Assembly: GCA_034434915.1 (NCBI GenBank)
Contig: DAOTYE010000070.1
Location: forward strand, 1-8,528
Source: DAOTYE01 sp034434915
GTDB lineage: Bacteria; Chloroflexota; Dehalococcoidia; Dehalococcoidales; RBG-16-60-22
Length of the DNA stretch: 8,528 nt
Direction of reading: 5' to 3'
A program made the translations under genes and the position numbers. How positions within the stretch are numbered: the stretch's first letter is position 1; each line of letters opens with the position of its first letter. This document shows positions 1 to 4,263 of this stretch, one piece after another. The notes below the pieces were generated by a model. It was given only the letters and a program-made list of their open reading frames with translations, ran no database searches and was not told the DNA's origin.

Positions 1-115
1 GGCATACAATTTCAGGGTGGAGTGGCGTGTGCCCACCAGCGCCGGCAATAATATCCAGGGTGACAGCGTCAGCTTCAATGTCACCTTCACTCTGGAACAA
101 GCCGCCGCAGACTAA
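1..115 (+). CDS. C-terminal end of a secreted TasA/camelysin-like protein (5' truncated by window)
   Basis: An open frame enters from the left edge (first full codon at position 2) and stops at TAA 113-115, giving 37 residues. The segment from VEWRVP through GDSVSFNVTFTLE closely matches part of the next gene's product (VTWHWSLPPG, then VQGDSVSFTINYVIEE): a beta-strand, a Pro/Gly turn, a GDSVSF motif and a final strand. I therefore read it as the last strands of the same TasA/camelysin-like beta-sandwich domain found in surface fibre and biofilm-matrix proteins. This protein ends just after the domain and has no linker or membrane anchor, so it is probably a soluble or fibre-forming secreted paralogue. 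The N-terminus and signal peptide lie outside the window. The reading frame is clear; the family call depends on similarity to the neighbour. Confidence 0.7.
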   Translation, partial: AYNFRVEWRVPTSAGNNIQGDSVSFNVTFTLEQAAAD

Positions 116-144
116 TGGATAAATAACCTTTAGCCAGTTGTGTC

Positions 145-181
145 AAGGGCTGGACAGTCAGCAAAACCACCAGCCCTTTTT
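145..181 (+). terminator. Intrinsic terminator or attenuator between the two TasA-like genes
   Basis: A perfect 9-bp inverted repeat, AAGGGCTGG (145-153) and CCAGCCCTT (170-178), has a 16-nt loop and runs into a T-tract (177-181). It begins 30 nt after the first gene's stop and ends 22 nt before the ATG at 204. I see no good promoter between the stop and the hairpin, and there is no room for one after it. The downstream gene may therefore be transcribed by read-through, which would make this an attenuator setting the ratio of the two proteins. Confidence 0.75.
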
Positions 182-203
182 GACCGGGGAGAAGAAACAG
201 AAA

Positions 204-1634
204 ATGATTATGCCAGCTAATAAATTGTCCTGCGTCACAAGGTACCTGTCAGCGTTTATCCTGCTGGCACTGGTGCTTGGCGGGCTTTCTGCTGCTGGCG
301 CGCAGGCTGCCGGCAACCCGGTTGACCTAGAACTGAGCGGCGCCGGGGCTTCAAGCTGGAACATCAGCAATGTCAAACCCGGTGACGCCGGTGCTATTCT
401 GGTTACACTGAAAAATGCCGGCACTAAAGCTGGGGCAGTGACCATATGGTTAAGTGATATTGTCAGCACTGAAGGAAACAACCCGGAATCCGAAACTGGG
501 GATACTTCAGAACCTGGTGAGCTTGATGCTTATCTCCTGATAAATCTGACCAGCAGCCGTCTTACTACCAATATCACTCTGCCGGTGGCGCTCAACCAGT
601 TTCCACAGAGTCCTTCCGGACCGGCATACGTCAAGCTGAGCCAGATTGGCGCCGGTGAATCAATAAACGTAACCTGGCACTGGTCATTACCTCCGGGAGC
701 CAACAATGATGTCCAGGGGGACAGCGTCTCTTTCACGATAAATTATGTTATTGAGGAACTGCCAGCACCGCCCGGCGGCGGAGGGGGCAATGGCACCGCA
801 CCTGCTGACAGCCATGAGCTATTGATAATCAGCAAGTCCGGAGAATTGAGCAGTTCTACTTATGTCGGCCTCAACAAACTGGGCAGGACGCAGCAGGCAC
901 TTTCAGTAAGCGATATATACCGCAGTTTCACGCTGACGATTGAAGGCGGCACACTGCTGACCTCAAATGAGATTGAAATTCCCAAAATCCTGAGGATAAC
1001 GCGTTCTGATGAGCTTCTGCAAGCCTTAGGCAACGGGATAACAATAATAAGCCCGCTGTATGAAATTGCCGCCCTTATTGGCAATAGAGAGTACAGCTAC
1101 GTGGCGTTTGACCAGCCGGCAAGAATCACCTTACGCTATGACGCCCGGCTGGTACCAGATAGGGACGCATCTATATTCATCGGCATTCTGTGCAGTGACC
1201 AGACCATCATTAAATTGCCGACAGAGGTCGGCACTGATGCTGACGGAGCATACGCCCAAGCCATAACCAATATGCTGGCGACGGTGGCTGTTTTCGCTGA
1301 GATGCCACTGCCAGCCTCTAAGCCGGCGAGCGCTGTGCCGGCAGTTTCTCCCGCAGATGCTGACCCGGCGGCAGCACCGCCGGGACCTGGCGCTGCCGGT
1401 CTTATCACGCCCCGAGACGTCCCTGAACATAACTCTCAAATATTTAGTAGTGGTGACGGTGTCATCAGCTCAGGTCCAAAAGATGTCAGCCCGGCAAAAA
1501 AGACCGATGACACTCCGCTAGAACGTAAGAAGGACACAGGGCACTTGCTGATAACAATCCTCACTATCTTCGGCTATGTGGTGACGTCAATCATCCTTCT
1601 GGTTCTTTTCGTCTTCAGAACCAGACCTTCCTGA
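204..1634 (+). CDS. Membrane-anchored surface protein with TasA/camelysin-like domain
   Basis: This is a predicted secreted protein of 476 residues held at the membrane by a C-terminal helix. From the ATG at 204: a signal peptide (about 1-35, hydrophobic core 15-31, small residues AQA before the likely cut); a TasA/camelysin-like beta-sandwich (about 40-185) with the KPGD motif, an LKNAGTKAG strand-turn and the GELDAYLLI and GDSVSF segments; a Gly-rich linker (about 188-200); a second, unrecognised domain (about 203-368); a Pro/Ala then Ser/Asp/Lys linker (about 370-445); a transmembrane helix (about 449-469); and a short Arg-containing tail. TasA relatives form extracellular fibres in Bacillus biofilms. 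The anchor suggests this copy tethers fibres or acts as a surface receptor, which is inference. An in-frame TTG at 138 is less likely as start because it would put the terminator hairpin inside the coding region. GGGGAG at 186-191 supports 204, with 210 as an alternative. Confidence 0.75.
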   Translation: MIMPANKLSCVTRYLSAFILLALVLGGLSAAGAQAAGNPVDLELSGAGASSWNISNVKPGDAGAILVTLKNAGTKAGAVTIWLSDIVSTEGNNPESETGDTSEPGELDAYLLINLTSSRLTTNITLPVALNQFPQSPSGPAYVKLSQIGAGESINVTWHWSLPPGANNDVQGDSVSFTINYVIEELPAPPGGGGGNGTAPADSHELLIISKSGELSSSTYVGLNKLGRTQQALSVSDIYRSFTLTIEGGTLLTSNEIEIPKILRITRSDELLQALGNGITIISPLYEIAALIGNREYSYVAFDQPARITLRYDARLVPDRDASIFIGILCSDQTIIKLPTEVGTDADGAYAQAITNMLATVAVFAEMPLPASKPASAVPAVSPADADPAAAPPGPGAAGLITPRDVPEHNSQIFSSGDGVISSGPKDVSPAKKTDDTPLERKKDTGHLLITILTIFGYVVTSIILLVLFVFRTRPS

Positions 1635-1724
1635 GCCTGCTTTTCGCCAGTTGGCTAATTTTGAGCGTAAAAGTACGGTGTACTCATACCAAAGCTGTAG
1701 AATAAAAATCAAACGTGTGCCCGA

Positions 1725-1752
1725 TTGATTGTTCGTGGAAATAGGCTATCAT
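1725..1752 (+). promoter_or_regulatory. Candidate sigma70-type promoter for the repeat-containing secreted protein
   Basis: TTGATT (1725-1730) and TATCAT (1747-1752) are separated by 16 nt. Transcription would start near 1759, giving a leader of about 68 nt before the ATG at 1827. The gap from the preceding stop at 1634 has no strong intrinsic terminator, so read-through from upstream is also possible. Confidence 0.4.
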
Positions 1753-1800
1753 AGAAGTGCATTTGAGAAAATGGATTAGTTTAAGCATATACCTAATAGA

Positions 1801-1821
1801 ATCACCAAGGAAGGAGGTGAT
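1801..1821 (+). promoter_or_regulatory. Full-length Shine-Dalgarno site inside a small inverted repeat
   Basis: AAGGAGGTGAT (1811-1821) is an 11-nt match to the complement of the 16S rRNA 3' end and lies 5 nt before ATG 1827, fixing that start. ATCACC (1801-1806) is perfectly complementary to GGTGAT (1816-1821) across a 9-nt loop, so part of the site can fold back on itself. The Shine-Dalgarno is certain; a regulatory role for the hairpin is conjecture. Confidence 0.6.
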
Positions 1822-1826
1822 AGAGA

Positions 1827-2867
1827 ATGAAAAAGAAGGTATTGCTTATCAGTCTATCTCTGGTCCTGGTCCTGGCTATTCTGGTGCCGACCGCCGCGCT
1901 TGCCAAGGGAATACCCGTCCCACCGAAGCCGCCCGTCGCCAAGCGCTTCAATGCGGTATTGACACCCGCGGCGATTGACGCGACAATCATCAGTGCCGCA
2001 CCCTGGCCTGCGGCTAACCCTGCCAATGCCAACGTCTGGCCCATCATAGACCTGATTGACGGTAAGCCCACTATCGTCGGCTGGATTGTTGACAGCAGAG
2101 GAGTCCATGGTAGCATCAGCGGCGACTTCAATGGCGCCGGCGAATTCACCTATGGCGGCATCCTGGATACCCTGCAGTCAGGGTCAATGCAGGGCATTCT
2201 GGCTATCCAGACCGGTGGTTTGAATGCCATGTATCTGGCAGCCAGCGGTGACATCGCGGCAAGCGTGGTTGCCCTCTACAAGTTTGAGGAGATTGTCGCC
2301 TGGTGTGGAGCCGCCGGATTGCCGGTGGGCATATTCTTCTCCCAGATATATAACGCCCCAGAGCTGGCACTGCTTCCGGATGGAAACATGACATTCGCAG
2401 AGCTCCAGGCATGGTGTGCCGCCATCGGTGTCACGACCGGCCAATTCCTTGCCAGCGTCGGTTACCCGCCGGAACTGGCTGAGCTTCCTGATGAAATCAT
2501 CGCCACGCTGTACGGCGTCACCCTGCCCCCACTGCCGGGGCTGGCAGTCCTGGGAGGCATGTATGGTGACCCACTACCGCCTCTTCCCAAGACACTGAGC
2601 GCCGAGTTCAAAGGTACGCTCAGGATTGACGCCGGCACCGGGGATTTCAGCGGCGTTCGTGGCATAGGGCAGTTCGGACCGTATAACAAGACACCCCTTA
2701 TCCTCAATGTTACTCCTGACCAGCATGTGGCAAGCGTACAGGGCGCTATACAGCTCTCCGGCACCTATATCAAGAAAGCCCCTGAGCCGCGCAAGCTGGA
2801 CAAAGAAAAGCTTCTTGAAATCATGAAGCAGTGGAAGGACCGCATCAAGCTACCCAAAAACGGATGA
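1827..2867 (+). CDS. Secreted protein of unknown function with two tandem 37-residue repeats
   Basis: A 346-residue protein of a family I do not recognise. The N-terminus is a classic Sec signal peptide (MKKK, a Leu/Val core at 5-20, AxA before Lys27), followed by a Pro-rich segment (about 28-37). Two Gly-rich, strand-forming regions (about 82-145 and 255-314) look like halves of a beta-barrel or sandwich; the second contains GTLRIDAGTGDFSGVRGIG, reminiscent of small secreted barrel proteins. Between them sit two repeats, 153-189 and 190-226, sharing the pattern F-x-E-[IL]-x-AWC-x-A-x-G with G-x-F and then Y-x-x-PELA-x-LPD. A Pro-rich stretch (about 233-255) follows. The C-terminus is basic and helical (about 316-346) with no membrane helix. 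The two repeat cysteines (160 and 197) could form a disulfide outside the cell. Start is fixed by the strong Shine-Dalgarno site. Confidence 0.85.
   Translation: MKKKVLLISLSLVLVLAILVPTAALAKGIPVPPKPPVAKRFNAVLTPAAIDATIISAAPWPAANPANANVWPIIDLIDGKPTIVGWIVDSRGVHGSISGDFNGAGEFTYGGILDTLQSGSMQGILAIQTGGLNAMYLAASGDIAASVVALYKFEEIVAWCGAAGLPVGIFFSQIYNAPELALLPDGNMTFAELQAWCAAIGVTTGQFLASVGYPPELAELPDEIIATLYGVTLPPLPGLAVLGGMYGDPLPPLPKTLSAEFKGTLRIDAGTGDFSGVRGIGQFGPYNKTPLILNVTPDQHVASVQGAIQLSGTYIKKAPEPRKLDKEKLLEIMKQWKDRIKLPKNG
2283..2504 (+). repeat. Two tandem 111-bp coding repeats (37 residues each)
   Basis: Units 2283-2393 and 2394-2504 encode residues 153-189 and 190-226 of the secreted protein. Shared positions include Phe at unit position 1, Glu at 3, AWC at 6-8, Gly at 12 and 16, Phe at 18, Tyr at 23, PELA at 26-29 and LPD at 31-33. 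The two copies differ at many codons, so the duplication is old rather than a recent slippage event. Confidence 0.75.
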
Positions 2868-2893
2868 TGACTAACTCCCGCGCTGAGTAGCAG

Positions 2894-2919
2894 GTCATCT
2901 CAGGTTCTACCGAGGTGAC
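2894..2919 (+). other. Stable hairpin in 3' region of the secreted-protein gene
   Basis: GTCATCTC (2894-2901) pairs with GAGGTGAC (2912-2919) with one G-T wobble. The helix continues, after a bulged A2902, through GGT (2903-2905) and ACC (2909-2911) around a 3-nt loop. It starts 26 nt after the stop at 2867 and has no T-tract of its own. It may be part of a 3' UTR structure with the next hairpin. Confidence 0.5.
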
Positions 2920-2928
2920 GCAAAAGAG

Positions 2929-2960
2929 GAGCCGGATAGGGCGAAAGCCTTCTCCGGCTC
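2929..2960 (+). terminator. Strong GAAA-tetraloop hairpin, probable transcription end
   Basis: GAGCCGGA (2929-2936) pairs perfectly with TCCGGCTC (2953-2960). After one T/C mismatch, the helix continues as AGGGC (2938-2942) with GCCTT (2947-2951), closing on a GAAA tetraloop (2943-2946). Only a weak T-rich stretch follows, so it may be a Rho-assisted or processing-stabilising 3' hairpin rather than a textbook terminator. Confidence 0.55.
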
Positions 2961-3109
2961 GCTCATTTATGGCGCTTTCCCTTCACTTTCGCCAGACACC
3001 GTATTCCAGCCCAGCTGAATGACCTCACACCATCGTTGAAGAGCTTTTACCCCGGGACAGCAGTACCTGTGATTGCGGCACGGAGTACCATTCGGATGTT
3101 GCTCAGGCA

Positions 3110-3137
3110 TTGCTTATATTGTAGAATTGGGTATACT
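3110..3137 (+). promoter_or_regulatory. Candidate promoter for the small membrane protein
   Basis: TTGCTT (3110-3115) and TATACT (3132-3137) are spaced 16 nt apart. The transcript would start near 3144, only about 14 nt before the ATG at 3158, and no Shine-Dalgarno site lies in that leader. Confidence 0.45.
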
Positions 3138-3157
3138 TCTGACCGCAATTAGACTTT

Positions 3158-3499
3158 ATGGCAGAAACAAAGAACCTTAAAGAGCTTGATGGGAGAAGCC
3201 GTCTGGTGCTTGTGCTCCTCGGGACGCTCATATCGCTCGTCGTGGCTGACGGCATTATCAGCGAGTTCCTGATTTCAGAAGGTTATGCCTTGGAAAAAAA
3301 CCCCTTCCTGGAGCTCTGGGTGATTGACAGCCGGTTTCTCATTCTGAAGCTCTGCTCCTCATTTCTGGCGGCATTCCTGCTATGGTATAACTATAAACGC
3401 CACCCCAGAGCGTCTTTTGCGGTGAGCCTTTCAATGGTGATAGTCTATACCGGCATAGTGGTCTGGAACCTGGTGGTTTTTCTTATCAGCCAGTCTTGA
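3158..3499 (+). CDS. Small three-helix membrane protein, DUF5658-like
   Basis: A 113-residue hydrophobic protein with three predicted membrane helices, at about 16-38, 58-78 and 87-110. A polar loop between helices 1 and 2 carries EKNPF (46-50). The layout (an Asp near the end of helix 1, a Glu-x-Asn-Pro motif in the loop, a Lys within helix 2) resembles DUF5658-type proteins, whose function is unknown. The family call is from memory of the pattern and is tentative. ATG 3158 lacks a Shine-Dalgarno site. An in-frame GTG at 3206 has GGGAG at 3191-3195 and would remove the first 16 residues; I prefer the ATG because it leaves a polar cytoplasmic tail ending in RSR before helix 1. The gene stands alone between a hairpin-rich gap and a convergent minus-strand unit. 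Confidence 0.7.
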   Translation: MAETKNLKELDGRSRLVLVLLGTLISLVVADGIISEFLISEGYALEKNPFLELWVIDSRFLILKLCSSFLAAFLLWYNYKRHPRASFAVSLSMVIVYTGIVVWNLVVFLISQS

Positions 3500-3567
3500 T
3501 TCCGCCGTCCTCCGCCATCCTGCCCACGCAATACTCGCTCTGCTTCTACTAATAATGTTTCCTTTCC

Positions 3568-3594
3568 AAAAGAAAACGCCAGCGCATGGCTGGC
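3568..3594 (-). terminator. Intrinsic terminator reading on the minus strand
   Basis: Read on the minus strand, GCCAGC (3594-3589), a 5-nt loop and GCTGGC (3583-3578) form a GC-rich 6-bp stem followed at once by GTTTTCTTTT (3577-3568). On the plus strand the hairpin lacks a T-tract, so it ends a minus-strand transcript. It lies 69 nt beyond the stop of the convergent membrane-protein gene. Confidence 0.6.
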
Positions 3595-3646
3595 TGGCAA
3601 AAGACTGCGTTTCAGAAGAATAGCGGGGTGAGCCGGAACCCGTGCC

Positions 3647-3772
3647 CTAACTCACCAGGTAAATAAACATGACGTAAGCAATTATGGAGAAAAGCAATAG
3701 CTCATCTGAGTGGACGGCTTCCGCTATTCCTGACAGTGCCTTTTTCAGACCGGAAACTACTATCGTAATCAT
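3647..3772 (-). CDS. Candidate 41-residue membrane micro-protein, possibly leaderless
   Basis: ATG at 3772-3770 to TAG at 3649-3647 encodes 41 residues: an amphipathic N-terminal half with GLKKAL (8-13) and an acidic HSDE turn (21-24), then a continuous hydrophobic helix (25-40) ending in VS. This resembles single-pass bacterial micro-proteins. No Shine-Dalgarno site precedes the ATG, and the predicted transcription start (about 3776) is only a few nucleotides upstream, so translation would be leaderless. A 41-codon frame can arise by chance; support comes from its exact placement between a promoter and an intrinsic terminator and from the hydrophobic pattern. No known family recognised. The alternative is a noncoding RNA. 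Confidence 0.35.
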   Translation of the reverse strand: MITIVVSGLKKALSGIAEAVHSDELLLFSIIAYVMFIYLVS

Positions 3773-3782
3773 CTCAAGTACT

Positions 3783-3810
3783 ATTTTAGCTTAAAACCGG
3801 TCATTGTAAA
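3783..3810 (-). promoter_or_regulatory. Minus-strand sigma70-type promoter
   Basis: TTTACA (3810-3805) and TAAAAT (3788-3783) are each one base from consensus and are spaced 16 nt apart. Transcription would begin around 3776, immediately before the ATG of the 41-codon ORF. Confidence 0.5.
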
Positions 3811-3909
3811 TGGTACATTTGTTGGAATTCGGAGTAGTACTTAGGGACGAGACTCATTTCAGTAAAAGAGTTGATAGCCTGAGACTAATGATGTTTCTCT
3901 TAAAAGGTA

Positions 3910-4071
3910 TTACCTGGACTGCGCCCGTCTGGCGACCCTGTGTCTGCGGGTGAACGCGTTGCATAGCATTGTCTGGACCTCATCATCCTGCACAAAGACC
4001 AGGGTTATGGCGCAATATACCGCCAGCATCATGGCGATGACCTGTAGCAAAAACCGCTTTAAACTGTTCAT
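3910..4071 (-). CDS. Candidate 53-residue single-pass membrane protein
   Basis: ATG 4071 to TAA 3910 encodes 53 residues: MNSLKR, a hydrophobic helix (about 7-27), an acidic QDDE segment (28-31) and a very basic tail (RRHRVARRAQSR). The charge pattern suits a small membrane protein. AGGCGGTGG ends 2 nt before this ATG and resembles a Shine-Dalgarno site with one mismatch; this favours 4071 over an in-frame ATG at 4095. Codon third positions are mostly G or C although the flanking DNA is AT-richer, which supports real coding. I recognise no family and see no strong promoter. The next minus-strand unit begins about 100 nt downstream. Confidence 0.4.
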   Translation of the reverse strand: MNSLKRFLLQVIAMMLAVYCAITLVFVQDDEVQTMLCNAFTRRHRVARRAQSR

Positions 4072-4186
4072 TTCCACCGCCTGCCAGACGTGCACTACTG
4101 CAACAAGTTTAATTCTGGCTTATCTCTCCAGAAACAGCAATAGCCTTTTAGTCATGGATAGGAAGGGACAATTACCTGCACTGCTT

Positions 4187-4216
4187 TTGACTTTTTCCCA
4201 CTTCCCACATTACAAT
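4187..4216 (+). promoter_or_regulatory. Promoter of the AOR-cupin operon
   Basis: TTGACT (4187-4192) and TACAAT (4211-4216), each one base from the sigma70 consensus, are separated by 18 nt. Transcription would start near 4223, leaving a leader of about 40 nt that ends in a strong Shine-Dalgarno site. This is the best promoter in the window. Confidence 0.65.
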
Positions 4217-4251
4217 AGGGGCAAAATTACCACCCCTTGATTCCATTGCAC

Positions 4252-4258
4252 AGGAGGG
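4252..4258 (+). promoter_or_regulatory. Shine-Dalgarno site fixing the AOR start
   Basis: AGGAGGG (4252-4258) lies 5 nt before ATG 4264. It rules out an upstream in-frame TTG at 4237, which would put this site inside the coding region and add residues unlike the usual family N-terminus. Confidence 0.8.
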
Positions 4259-4263
4259 TAACT

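Larger units (their letters stand above)
3568..3776 (-). ncRNA. Possible 200-nt minus-strand transcript (alternative reading of the micro-protein unit)
   Basis: A sigma70-like promoter (3783-3810) and an intrinsic terminator (3568-3594) bracket about 209 nt on the minus strand. Inside, GGTGAG and CTCACC (3656-3651 and 3632-3627 on the minus strand) could form another 6-bp stem over the micro-ORF stop codon. If the 41-codon frame is not translated, this is a small RNA candidate. The ends are inferred from the signals alone. Confidence 0.3.
3500..4236. other. 737-nt AT-richer interval without a conventional gene
   Basis: No long ORF here has coding character; the 96-codon plus-strand frame at 3950-4240 shows no family features. 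The interval holds minus-strand signals (terminator 3568-3594, 41-codon ORF 3647-3772, promoter 3783-3810, 53-codon ORF 3910-4071) and the promoter of the downstream + strand operon (4187-4216). It also contains a 6-bp inverted repeat, TTCTGG (4113-4118) and CCAGAA (4128-4133), of unknown role, and a direct repeat GAGACTNAT (3849 and 3881). I see no mobile-element remnant or tRNA. Confidence 0.6.

Noticed and set aside
138..203. TTG start adding 22 residues to the anchored surface protein
   Set aside because: This extension runs through the terminator hairpin and T-tract and puts polar residues before the signal peptide. The ATG at 204 gives a normal signal peptide.
1645..1662. GCCAGTTGGC plus TAATTTT as a terminator after the anchored surface protein
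   Set aside because: The stem is only 4 bp with a 2-nt loop and is too weak to call.
1672..1684. AGTAC-GGT-GTACT hairpin in the gap before the repeat protein
   Set aside because: A 5-bp stem without a T-tract and not aligned with the promoter; it can easily arise by chance.
1757..1978. 73-codon plus-strand ORF overlapping the start of the repeat protein
   Set aside because: It overlaps the leader and signal peptide of a well-supported gene in another frame and shows no protein features.
2890..2960. Cyclic-di-GMP-I riboswitch suggested by GGTGACGCAAAA and the GAAA tetraloop
   Set aside because: The order of elements is wrong: the GNRA hairpin follows rather than precedes the GACGCAAA-like segment, and the GGGCAAACC-like strand is absent. 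The site also follows a gene rather than preceding one.
3950..4240. 96-codon plus-strand ORF before the AOR gene
   Set aside because: It starts at GTG without a ribosome site, has low-complexity Ser/Thr content, and contains the AOR promoter. The opposite-strand 53-codon frame is the better candidate.
4237..4263. TTG start adding 9 residues to the AOR protein
   Set aside because: AGGAGGG sits inside this extension at ideal distance from ATG 4264, where the family's usual N-terminus begins.
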